64,000 nucleotides of DNA, from assembly GCA_034359265.1 (NCBI GenBank), contig CP136891.1:87624001-87688000 (forward strand). The letters are read 5' to 3'. Positions 48,829-59,028 of the stretch are shown here, piece after piece. The stretch's first letter is position 1, and each line of letters opens with the position of its first letter. The notes under the pieces were generated by a model, which worked only from the letters and a program-made list of their open reading frames with translations, had not been told where the DNA came from and did no database searches. The translations under genes and the position numbers were made by a program. The DNA comes from Canna indica (lineage: Eukaryota > Streptophyta > Magnoliopsida > Zingiberales > Cannaceae).

Positions 48829-49146
48829 TGTAATATCCTAGTTTAGTTCAACATTGGAAGTATATTGGATGTAGTGTTGGTTTATAAGACTTGATGATCG
48901 AGTGTGCTACCGTCAACTTCGGCTTGAACATTTTAATTAGACCAATAGATTAACCTATGAAGTTAATGAGTCAATTATCCCATCAAATGAGTCGTAACAA
49001 ATGATATCAGAGCAAGACCTAATTTTAGGCAATCCAATGCTTGATATGAGTGTGCTAACATCAACTTCAGTTTGAGCATTTTAATTAGACCAGTAAATTG
49101 ATCTATGAAGTTGATGAGTTAATTATTCCATCAAGCGAGTTCTAAC
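48829..49146 (+). mobile_element. TRIM-like miniature LTR element, rearranged
   Basis: The left LTR (48829-48999) starts TG and ends CA (TGTAATATCC to GTCGTAACA). Two bases on, TGATATCAGAGC (49002-49013) matches the initiator-tRNA-Met primer site TGGTATCAGAGC at 11 of 12. After about 27 bp, a second, 5'-truncated LTR runs from about 49040 to 49146 with the same AGTGTGCTA, CATTTTAATTAGACCA and TCTAACA units. There is no coding capacity, as expected for a TRIM. Confidence 0.6.
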
Positions 49147-50033
49147 ACTAGACCAAAAAAGAAAAATATTGCTTAATTTTAAGTCAATTAATATACAATG
49201 AGAAAACAAAAGAAATCTAGTAATAGTTAATTGAATAAACGAGTGAGAGAAAGAAAAACGTCGGCAAACGAAGCAAATGAAATAAATAAAAAGCAAGAAA
49301 AGACAAATTAAAGCATTCAATTCATGTTGATGTGAAAACAAATTGAGTCTCTTCAATGAACTCACGTTAGATCGTAGGTTTTCTTTTTAGTCATTTTGAA
49401 CCTTTTCATATTAATGGGTCATCCAATCGATCATATTAATATCATCATTTTGATTTCTCTAATTTAATTATTTTTTATTCTAATTCATACTATACTATGC
49501 GATGTGTCACACATGTTAGGGTGTTTCTTGCAAATTTGTCTTTATCGGGCAAGTGAATTAATCTTTTGTAGGTAGGTGGCATCAAAACAGCACATGCAAA
49601 GCAAGTGAATTTGTAAATTGCGAGGACTCCATTCGACAAAATAATTTAATGAGGGCTGATTTTAAATTTAGTTCCATAACTTAATACATATTGTAATTGA
49701 ATATGTGAGGCAAGAGGGGTTGAATTATGATTTTAATAAACATTGAGGTTGCGTTTGATACATTGCTTAGTGATGTTATAATGGTAATCTATATTACCAC
49801 AAGATAGATTAACACCTTCAATTTACCGGTAATATAATATTACCTCGTTTGCTATGTTTGGTCAACATAGATAACAATCTAATTTTGTATTTTTTGACTT
49901 CACAAAAAAGTATCAAAACACCCTTTTAAAAATTTGGTGATGTATTTCACGGAGAAGAGTGTATAGAAGAGAATGACAATATTAAAATTTAGGATTATCA
50001 TTGGGTGATAATTCACTTACTCATTTCCAATGG
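49147..50033. other. Intergenic spacer
   Basis: No gene seen. The stretch 49742-49890, with repeated ATATTACC and its inverse GGTAATAT, has the look of a small MITE but no clear ends. Confidence 0.45.
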
Positions 50034-50212
50034 GAGCTAGTGTAATGGCGAAACGTTCAGGTATGTTGCCAATAGATCACGTGTTCGGTCCCTGAATATA
50101 ATATTTTATGCATTTATTTTCGTATTTATGTAGGTGTATTGTAATAAATCTTGTGCGTATATTTTCATATCTAAATGTATGTTATAAAGTTGATTTTTAA
50201 AATAAAAAAAAG
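50034..50212 (+). mobile_element. SINE-like repeat, second copy
   Basis: A possible box A (TAGTGTAATGG at about 50039) and a box-B-like GTGTTCGGTCC lie about 40 bp apart; the tail ends in T/A runs near 50195-50212. It aligns with the split copy at 24420-24915. Without more copies, the SINE label stays tentative. Confidence 0.4.
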
Positions 50213-51107
50213 AAGAAATTACGCCCTTCAAGCCTACATTCACTCCTTCAGACCTTCAAGAAATTTTATTGGCATTTTAAAAGGAGTTGAAGCTCAGAAG
50301 CTAATTATAAATTATTAATTGCAGATCTAAACCATTGACTGGGAAGATTAAGAATTTAAAGCTTTGAGTAGTTATTAGTTGACATCATTTGCTGATCGAT
50401 TTCCAAATTAACTATACAGCTTTGAAGCATAACCAACAGCACCAGCATTCAACCCATCAATTCTTCGAGCAGATCAATATCCACCAATTTTTCCATGCCA
50501 AGTTGATTCAAGTTCTTAATATTTCTCAATTAATCAGGATAAATTGCAGGAGTCATGTCTTCATGATGCAGAAAAGACTTGAATCTGCCATGATTATTAT
50601 AATGTTGAAACTGATACAGAAGATCATCCCAAAAATTATCATCACCAGTTCTGAAACTCTTACTGGAAAAGACTGCAACCTTTTTATGACAAGGAGAAGT
50701 CAGTCTGAGTTTGCTCAGAAACTTTTTAGACTTTGGCATTCTCTACAGAATAATTTGGTGCAAGCAAATTGAAATTGTTTGTGTGTTGAGTTGACAGAAG
50801 AAATAAAATTAAGGCTGTGGGTGCATTAATTGCAGAGAACACTATTTCATGACAAGGCATCGCATTCATTGTAGGATTGCCAAGAGGGACATGCTCCATA
50901 TGTTGTGTCCTGTAGCCACCTCATATATACTTGCTTGCAGCTGAAGAATTTCAATTTGATTTCTGAAGCAATAAGATTCCTTTTTGGTCTGTAAAAGTTT
51001 GAAATTTAGTTTGTTTCAGACTGCTGCAGGTTGATCAAATGCTTGTTAAATTTGCTATGAGATTAGATGGTTTTTTTTTTTCTTGATATGTATGTGTATA
51101 CTTTGAT
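50213..51107. other. Unassigned stretch
   Basis: Less AT-rich than its surroundings. There are frames of 127 codons (50389-50772, +) and 69 codons (50530-50739, -), but neither has a recognisable domain or supporting splice structure. No gene is called. Confidence 0.4.
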
Positions 51108-51711
51108 GACTCCCAACTTCGGCGTTGGAGTAGCAATGGATGCTTCTTGACAGGATCGTTTTACCACATGCTCACGAAACAATGGAACATGGCGTCATAA
51201 GGGAGGCCGAAGGCTACTTACCTCCCTAAAGATGCAAATTCACACGTGGATTCTGCTAAGGTATAGGCTACAAACTAGGGAGAGATTGACCAGGCATGGA
51301 ATCCCACTAGTGAACTCTCGTTTGCACTTTCTGCGACCTTCAGGTGAAAACTCAATCGCATCTATACCTGGAGTGTCTTGTTACCGTGGAAGGTTGGAAA
51401 AAGTTTTTTACTGGTTGTCTTGGCGGCCCTTGCCCCCAGCTACCGTGCACTTTGATATGGTATTGAATACTTTGGCACGCAAGAAACAAGGCGGTGGTTG
51501 AAATTTATCCGAGAGCATTGAACGTATTGTACGAGGGGTTTTTGCCTACTGGCTTAAGCATCCCTAGTTCGGGCCGGCAAGTTCTCTTGGTCCTAGTCGT
51601 TTTAGCCGGATACGATATAACCCTGGCCTTATCTTTCCTTTCTCTTCTTACATATACTTCGTTTATTTCGAATTTCTTGAAATGAAATGGAGCGTCTGTC
51701 CTGGCCTCACT
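51108..51711. other. High-complexity block, possible organelle-derived insert
   Basis: This 600-bp block is evenly mixed in base composition and free of AT runs, with sharp edges into AT-rich DNA. Frames at 51232-51501 and 51494-51685 read like ordinary sequence but match no nuclear family I know. The texture is like plant mitochondrial intergenic DNA, so a nuclear insertion of mitochondrial DNA (NUMT) is my best guess. I could not match it to a named organelle gene. Confidence 0.3.
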
Positions 51712-52659
51712 TATTTTTTTTTAAAAATGTATATATACTTCTGGGAATTGCAAAGGCTTTGTCAAGGGTAAATTTGTTCTAATGTTGAAGTAAGGGAAGT
51801 GGATATCAAGTGGGGCACAAGTACTATGCAGCAGCAGAATTAAATGTCTTGTCTTCCCTACACATCAAGAACTTATCATCCAAGGCTATTATCAACAGTA
51901 TCAATTGGTCATGAGTTTTGCCCTGTAAATCTATTCATCAAGGATGAAATACAATTTCCCTGAATAAAATTGCACATCTGGAGCTGTCAAGAAGAGTGTT
52001 AAGATACCTAAGAGCTATGGGCATCCTGTCAATATCAAGAATTTAAGTAGCAGCAGTGAATTGATCATTGTTAGGTGTATCCAACTAATTAAGAGAATTG
52101 AGTTGCAGACCAAATAAAGAATGAGGAAAGAACAGTGGGTTGGAATTGGATGCTCATAACCATCACTAACATAACAAGGTCCAAGGATAATAATGCTGCA
52201 AGCAATGCATTGAGGTCGGCAGGACATAATTGCTCTGCCTCTCAACAATAAGCGCGTCCACTTACTTCCTACAGTGATCCAATTTAATGAACTCACATGT
52301 GTCTCATTCTACCCTACATTTCATTGGGCTCACTCCCCCAGTAAAATTACATGATGCACAAATGAAGAACAGTATGAATTATGCTGAAGAATCAACCCCA
52401 AAACACTGAACATTCTACTATAGGCAACAAAGGAAAAAGAGAGAAAATTATTAATTCAAGCTGGAATCCTCCATTGTGATTTCTTTCACCTCGGATCAAA
52501 AAAGGATGCAGGGAAGACCACATGTTCCGTGCAACACATCAAGAAAAGGTGGGAAAGAAAGAACAAGAGAGGATGAAGTGCCTGCTAAACTTACACTATA
52601 CTTGCAAGAACTAAGGACTATCCATGCACGAGCTTAATTAACTTCAGCTGGTTCTCTCT
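51712..52659. other. 3' flank of the CLE gene and spacer
   Basis: Lies downstream of the minus-strand CLE gene and probably includes its 3'UTR. A 93-codon minus frame at 52015-52296 has no family resemblance. Confidence 0.45.
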
Positions 52660-52944
52660 TCAATTGTGTAGGGGATTTGGCCCAGTTGGGACAAGCCGCT
52701 TCTCGACGCCGTATCTCGGGTCAATCTCATCCCCGACCGCAGCTGGCACCGGAGGAGGACGTGGCCCATGCAACAAGGAGGGGCTCATGGCTCGGTGATG
52801 GTGATGGCGACCTCGAAAGTGAACAGGCAGGGATTCAGCTGATGATGATGCCTCTGAAAGATGAATCCATGTCTCCTGAGAGAGGAAGACGATAGTGAAG
52901 GCTAGGACAAGAAGGGCTGAAGAGGAGAACAGAGAAGACTTCAT
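52660..52944 (-). CDS. CLE signalling peptide precursor, 94 aa
   Basis: A single-exon secreted precursor. Residues 1 to about 31 (MKSSLFSSSALLVLAFTIVF and on) are a signal peptide. The middle is variable, with a His run. The last 12 residues, RLVPTGPNPLHN (83-94), form the CLE dodecapeptide, preceded by DPRYGVEK as in the CLE9/10 to CLE13 group. The Arabidopsis CLE9/CLE10 peptide is RLVPSGPNPLHN, so this one differs only by Thr for Ser at position 5. Pro4 and Pro7, the sites hydroxylated in the family, are present. The mature peptide should be released outside the cell and bind LRR receptor kinases of the CLV1/BAM type. The stop follows directly after Asn94, as usual. Function in stomata, xylem or nodulation cannot be decided from the sequence. 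Confidence 0.92.
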   Translation of the reverse strand: MKSSLFSSSALLVLAFTIVFLSQETWIHLSEASSSAESLPVHFRGRHHHHRAMSPSLLHGPRPPPVPAAVGDEIDPRYGVEKRLVPTGPNPLHN

Positions 52945-53130
52945 AGCTCTCAGTGATCAGATTCCATTAAGTAAAAGAGTTGAGAAGCTCGAAGAGAAAG
53001 GAAGAAGATGGAAATGGAGAGAAGAGATGGAGGTGGTGGTGGCCTTAAACACACGAACAAGAGACTCATGAGGAGATGAGCTTTTGAATTAATGCAAGAG
53101 TCCCAAAGTATCAATGCATGGGGTCTGGCC

Positions 53131-53139
53131 ATTTATAAA
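53131..53139 (-). promoter_or_regulatory. Probable TATA box of the CLE gene
   Basis: On the minus strand TTTATAAAT lies about 187 bp before the ATG at 52944. A start site near 53105 would give a 5'UTR of about 160 bp. Confidence 0.5.
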
Positions 53140-54508
53140 AATCACAAGCAAACTTGACAGTGAAATTTGTGTTGCACACTGGAGGAGGGTGGAACCATTA
53201 TTTAGTGGCCACATGTATTCAGATCATATGGCTCACATCATGTTTGGTGTTTCATGGGACTGAGGCTCCTTTGTGGGGACAGAGATTTTAGGTCAGTGAC
53301 TCAGTGTCATGCAACTATGAAAAAGAAATTATCTTGTAATGTGATTGGTCATACTTCTGAATTTTTTTCTTCTAATTTTCTCTTTTTACAGTTGACCAAA
53401 GAGGTAATATACTGGCATGTTAGCCATGAAAACTAGCATGGCTGACCTAAATATGTTCAAGTGCATTCTAAGTCATTAGCTGCATGGTTTTGAGTTAGGA
53501 CAAAGGGAATAGTAAAAGGGTACAACACTTGAGTGGAAGAGGCAAAATGATTATAATCACACAAACCTCCATTTATTGATCCAGGAATGCTTCTGATCCA
53601 AGGACTCAGTATGGTGGGACACTCATGCTCCTGCATGACACCAAAGCCATGGCACTGTTTTGAGCAGAGATCTTGATAGCCCTTTGGTTGCTATAGTTTA
53701 ATCTTGACCTACAAATTAATTTATATTAGATTGCAGAAGAATTAATCCACTCAACCTAGAATATGCAAGAGAGGAAGCAGATTTTGGTGCTGGAATAGCA
53801 GGCAGAAACTGTGCTGCCAGTGAGATTCTCACAGAAACAAGCTTCAAACCATCGGATAGTGGGCAATTTCCCTTACCCCATCAACAGAGAGAAGTTCTTG
53901 AATTACTTCATAATGGATTTGGAATTTTACAAGAATGACTCTGCCTTCCAAGAAATATCCTACTATTTCAAACTGTCAGGTGTTTTCATCTTCCTTGGAA
54001 TCTAGAACTGACTGAAAATATTTTAAAGCACCTCAGTAACTGAAACAGAATTGGAGGAATGGAGAATCAACTCGAGCATTGAGTCATTGACCAAGTTGCA
54101 GATTACTAAAATGATGCTAATGGACTCGAACCTCTACTCGAGAATTAAATGGTCCTTGACACAGACGAGCCGCTGGCCTGCGTTTTTCTCCAGAAAAGAA
54201 GGCAATGAAGAGTCTATTGTAGACAACACACAAAAATGATGGGATACTGAAAAGATAGATAGAGATATATATATAAAACTGTGGCAAGGATGTAGATGCT
54301 TTTGATATGTCTGTCCATAAAAAATCTTAGATGTCTTTGTCAATAGTGATTTTATCATCTCATTATGATGGAAACAGAAACTCTGGAATAACAGAAAGCT
54401 CAGTTCCTGATGCTACGTCCACCTTGTATATAGTTCGAGCAAAGAATTGCTTCAGAGCTTTTCACTTTTTCTAGTGTGATCAGAGAACAATGAGTTCTAA
54501 AAGATGTA

Positions 54509-54511
<3 letters not shown>

Positions 54512-54555
<44 letters not shown>
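54512..54555. repeat. (AT)22 microsatellite
   Basis: Uninterrupted AT dinucleotides. Confidence 0.95.
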
Positions 54556-54557
<2 letters not shown>

Positions 54558-54735
54558 TAGAATATCTTATTATACAATGGTGATTTGGATTATATCAGTT
54601 GCTAGAGAGGTTTATTCCTTACTTCCTAAAACTACGAATGGCTTAGTCTTCAAATGATTTTTTAATGTGTGAACTTCCATGGAATTCTAATTATAAGAAT
54701 TATACATAATGAAACCCAACTTGTTTTCAAAACTT

Positions 54736-54819
54736 GTGGTTTCTATCGGGTTGCTGCAAGCCTTGGGAGAGCTTGGTGTGGTTTCTAACAGGTTGCTGCA
54801 AGCCTTGAAAGAGCTTGGT
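54736..54819 (+). repeat. 42-bp tandem duplication
   Basis: Units 54736-54777 and 54778-54819 share GGTTGCTGCAAGCCTTG and GAGCTTGGT and differ at about five bases. Not in a recognised gene. Confidence 0.85.
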
Positions 54820-56381
54820 GTTGCTAATATAAGTCTTATTTAGTTTATAACTAAATGTTGAATGAGCTGACATTATGACTAACTGATCAGCAAAGCAGGC
54901 GGACCGCAAGTTGTGCAAGCTGGTCTTATAGTCACTCCTCAAACAATTGGCCAAATCGGGGTGGATGCTAACAAGCCAGACAGCCGAACCTACGACAGGA
55001 GATCTGGTGAGCAAACTGAATTTTGACCTTAATGTGGCTACTGCCAATGCTCTCTTAACATAATAATATGCTCATGAAAAACTCTCTAGAGAAAAAAGTG
55101 ACAACCAGCAAAATAAAATAAAATAAAAATAAATTCTACAAGGACCTGTGAAGACCAGAAGATTCAGATAAGCCTTCACCTCGAAGACATAAGCATTGCT
55201 TCCACAAGATTCATGATAATTGTGATGTTGAAAAAGAATCAGGCATTCACATCAATATCAGAAAGGAAGGACTCCACAGAAGACAAAAACAAGACCAAGT
55301 TTAGGTTATAATTTCAAAAACCGTAACTTCCCATGGCAAATAAGAAAGTACAAGAGTAAATGGTTGCATGGCCTTGGAGCAAATTGCAGTTTATACCAAT
55401 GTGATCACCTCAAGCAATGGAAAAAGGTGGAGTTTGAAAAAGAGACTTCATACATTAGTTTACAACTGAATTGTATCTCGAACAACTACTGTCTACTAAG
55501 GATTACAAGCAAAACACAGTAGTCGGCAGGTAAAAGAGAAATAGTTAAATCTGTTTTCATCCATTTTTCTGTGTTAGCTAGTTTAAACTTTTTAAGGTAA
55601 AGTCTTCAAGGTGCTGCTGCTTCATGTTAGAGTGTAGTTGGTGCAGTGAAAAATGAGGTAATCCACATATACATATAGGCATAGACATAGAAAAATTAGA
55701 TCTAAATATCATGCTATTAGATTTGGCATGTCTAGCAAATTATGTTGGTACTTTTCCACTCACTATAAGCAAATAACTACTGGTTTATATGCACTTTTCC
55801 AATTTCCATTATAACTAGAGCTGCTGTTGTGTCCATAAATGCAACACTCACAATACAGTGGAGGATTTACTTTATTCCAGACTCCTCAAGAAATAGAATG
55901 AAAGGATTATCTGGCTCAAATTCAGAACTGGGAATAAATCACTTCTTGAGTGCACAAACATTCTCAGTGTATTCAGTTTAAAAGAAAAGTCAGATCCACA
56001 TGAGTTTTCAGAGGCGCAATATAACAATAAAATTACATCTATTATGATTTTATTCTTTTGGTGTTAAGTTATTCTTATAGTGTCATAATGATATAAGTGA
56101 TTAGGAAAGAAATACTGACACACAATCATATGAGCAACAAAGAAATAATACAATCAGATGAATGCCAATCTTCACATTGTTAACAATTTCTTCATAACAG
56201 CATAGTAGTGCCACAATAATTCTACAAAATCCTACATAGCACAATCATGCCATGGAAAGTAAAAAAAAAAGAAAAACATACCAAACTGAAGTGGCTCTTC
56301 TCAACCAACTACTGAAAGGCAAAGGACCAGGAGTTTATTTCCAAACAGATTTGATGAATTGACTGTTACTTCTTCCTCAAA

Positions 56382-57685
56382 TCACTTTCTCCTGGGTTCC
56401 ATTTGCACAGGCAAGGGAGCAGTTAAGCCCAACTTGCCATTCCCATTCTGAAACCGCTTTGCCTTTTCATGTCTTCCACTATTCTCCAGAGAACTTTCAG
56501 AGCTCCTCTCATCATCACTAGTGTCATGAAACCTTTCTGCTCCAATATAATTTCTTATCCCATTCCTTGGGACTTCCTCGCACAAGTTCTCCACTGGATA
56601 ACTCTGATCAGTGGAGTCATTCAGTTCCTCTGGAAACTGGCTGCCATTGCTAAAATAAGCCCTCGATTTCCTCCCATCTTCTGAAAAACTCACCTTTTTT
56701 GCAGGTCTAAGGATTTTCTGAGCTCCTTTACTTCCCCTTGCCCTATCCTCCGCAAAAGAGCTTTCATTTTCACCGCTCCCGGCGATCTCAATAGCATCAA
56801 GAGCAAGATGCTGCTCCTGGACCAACACCTTATCAATGAATTCCAGTATACGGGTCAGTTCCCTGCTGATTGCTCGCTTCCCTTCTCGGATCATTGGGTC
56901 GCCGCTCTGCAAGCCGAATGTAGAGAATCAGATGGAACAAAGCAAAGAGACCCTAGGAAAGATACGACTTTGCTTGTACTCACCTGGATGGCATCCAACC
57001 GAAAGAGCAGATCCATGGCTCCCTCAGAGAGGGCTTTGCGGTCGACATGGTCCTTGTCAGAGAGCGCGTATCTAAGGGCGGCCACGCGGGATTTCATGGC
57101 GGCCAGGCCCTTCAAGTGTCGGAGCGTCTGGGATCTCCGCAGAAGGAAGTGACGGAAGGCGGCTTGGATTCTCCGCGCCGCCAAATCTCGTAGAGACGGA
57201 GCTGAAGAAGACGAAAAAGTTGATCTTGGTGGCGGAGGAGGCGGTGTTGATGGCCTTCTTTGTTGATGCTTTGTTGCGGGAGGAGGAAAGGGTAGTGGAG
57301 AAGGGGAGAGATGAGGGAAAGATGACTCAAGGGCAGAGACACGATGGAGGAGGGAATAAATGGGAGAATAGGCTTGCTGCTGATGTAGCTGCTGATGATC
57401 ATCATCATGAAGGTGAGCGTCGCCATGGTGATGATCTTGGAAAAGCGGCTGATGCAGTGAGGTCGGATGATGCCGGGGCTTGGGAGGCGGATGAGAGTAA
57501 AGAGAGGGAAGGGATTGAGACGGGGATTGGAGGAGGATCTGGGTGGCTAGGGCATGGAGGAGGTGATCAGATGTGGGTGTTCGATTTGTGTTGGATGAGC
57601 AGCAGTCGCTGCAGCAGCAACAACAGCAGCAACAACAACATTGATTGTTTTGATTGCGATGGCGATTGTTGTGAGAGCAAGGCAT
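56382..57685 (-). CDS. BAG8-like co-chaperone with IQ motif, two exons, 408 aa
   Basis: Exons 57685-56984 and 56906-56382 join in phase (AIQ to SGDPMIREGKR). The centre reads ARRIQAAFRHFLLRRSQTLR, an IQ calmodulin-binding motif (about 173-184), followed by a helical BAG-type domain to about residue 270 (AALRYAL, LLFRLDAIQ, ISRELTRILEFIDKVL). This layout is that of BAG family regulator 8 (Arabidopsis At3g29310 group). BAG domains bind Hsp70-type chaperones, and plant IQ-BAG proteins link calmodulin to them. The N-terminus is rich in His, Gln and Pro and carries ten consecutive Cys (residues 16-25), an extended form of the Cys-rich start I recall from BAG8 proteins. The tail is acidic and basic, probably disordered. 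Start chosen at 57685, the first ATG of the frame. A MITE with (TA)30 sits about 100 bp upstream of it. BAG5-7 are less likely because they lack the Cys run. Confidence 0.82.
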
Positions 57686-57785
57686 TGGGGCCGAGATCGA
57701 GTTGGAAGAGATTGTAGCAGGGCAGGTGGCTGATGGAGTTGAGAAGAAGGGGTTGGTATTATTTGGGAAGTGCTAGGAGTTTGTT

Positions 57786-57813
57786 TATGGCCGACCTTCG
57801 ACTTGTCCCACAG

Positions 57814-57879
<66 letters not shown>

Positions 57880-58038
57880 ACTCAAGTGGATCCTTAAAAA
57901 TTTGTGATAGACCATGGACCAAGGATCAAAATGATAATTTTTTTTTAACGATAATGAACCAAAGTGATGATTATAAATTTTTAGGGATCCACTTGAGTCG
58001 AAAAATAATTGTGGGACTAAAGTGAAAGGTCGGCCATA
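57786..58038. mobile_element. Foldback MITE in the BAG8-like promoter
   Basis: Ends TATGGCCGACCTT and its inverse AGGTCGGCCATA enclose 253 bp. Inside, GACTCAAGTGGATCCTTAAA (left) and its near-inverse (right) confirm two arms. Flanking GTT (57783-57785 and 58039-58041) may be a 3-bp target duplication. The left arm has been enlarged by a (TA)30 run, absent from the right arm. Confidence 0.7.
57815..57874. repeat. (TA)30 microsatellite inside the MITE
   Basis: Uninterrupted TA dinucleotides, 130-190 bp upstream of the BAG8-like start codon. Confidence 0.95.
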
Positions 58039-58129
58039 GTTGATGCACCATTTTAGATGTTAAATTTATTTTTTAATAATAATAAAAAATTAACCATTTA
58101 TTATTTATTTATTTATTTGAAATTTATTA

Positions 58130-58937
58130 GGGCTTATTTATTTAGCGAAATCAAGTCTGTTTTTATGATTTCGATTTCACTAAAATCAAAATTGCTTATG
58201 AAAAATATATTTGGTTCAATATTTTCATGAAACTGAATCGAAACTAGAATGAAAACGAAACTAGTTTTCTTGATAAAAACAAAAACATCATAATGTTATT
58301 TTTTGTGATTTCGAGACTGTCGATTTTGTTATCAAAATACAGTAACAACTTTATAATTATAAATAATTTAAAAATAAATCAAACTATATCTAATTTTCAA
58401 AAATAAAAATAAATCATCATTTTCAACTCAAACTATTATATTAAATTTACAAATTAATTAAACCAATTTATATCTAATTGACCCAAACCTAAATTTTAAA
58501 ATAACTCAATTTTCTTAAAGTTAATCTATTTATAATTTAATCGAAACTAATTTTAGAACATTGAACTTATTTTTTTTGAAATTTTATAATAATTATTAAT
58601 TTATTTTTATATCTAATTAAATAAAAAAATCTTAAATTACTGATAACTTAATTAATTAAATCATATAAATATTTTATAACCATATTAGCAAACATTAATT
58701 TTATAAACTAACTAAACATTTAATTACTACTAAAAATATTTAAGAAAAATTAATATTATTTTTTATAACCAAATAAATATTCACTGATTTCAACTACCTA
58801 AAACTGACGTTGTTTTTATTAAACAAACACGTTTTCAGAAAACAAAAAAATAGAAACTAAAACCAAATTTTCGAAACTAAGTTTTCAGTTTCACTAAAAC
58901 CAAACCAGAAAATATTTTTCGCTAACCAAATAACACC
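58130..58937. mobile_element. PIF/Harbinger-like element, about 808 bp, AT-rich
   Basis: TTA at 58127-58129 and 58938-58940 flanks ends GGGCTTATTTATTTAGCG and the inverse of GGTGTTATTTGGTTAGCG. Sub-terminal TTTCACTAAAATCAAA-like sequence occurs at both ends. The centre has no coding capacity. TTA plus GG-starting ends suits the PIF/Harbinger superfamily. Confidence 0.5.
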
Positions 58938-59028
58938 TTAGTCTTTTAGATAAGGGTGTAGTGTAGGTGGGAAGGATCGAAAGTCAAATAAGAAATATCG
59001 AGAGCTCTCTTTCAAACAAGAACCAAAG

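Larger units (their letters stand above)
53140..56381. other. Intergenic spacer between CLE and BAG8-like genes
   Basis: No gene recognised. Frames at 53811-54005 and 54051-54239 (+) have normal composition but no family match. The end nearest 56381 is the likely 3'UTR of the BAG8-like gene. Microsatellite and duplication listed separately. Confidence 0.5.

Noticed and set aside
48829..49146. Cassandra TRIM identity
   Set aside because: No 5S rRNA-like promoter sequence is visible in the LTR.
50389..50772. 127-codon frame and an opposing 69-codon frame
   Set aside because: No domain, signal or splice context; composition fits chance in a moderately AT-rich stretch.
53811..54239. Two short plus-strand frames after the CLE gene
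   Set aside because: No homologue recognised and no splice sites linking them.
57220..57717. 165-codon plus-strand frame opposite the BAG8-like gene
   Set aside because: It is the antisense shadow of exon 1; the minus strand has the IQ and BAG motifs and proper splice sites.
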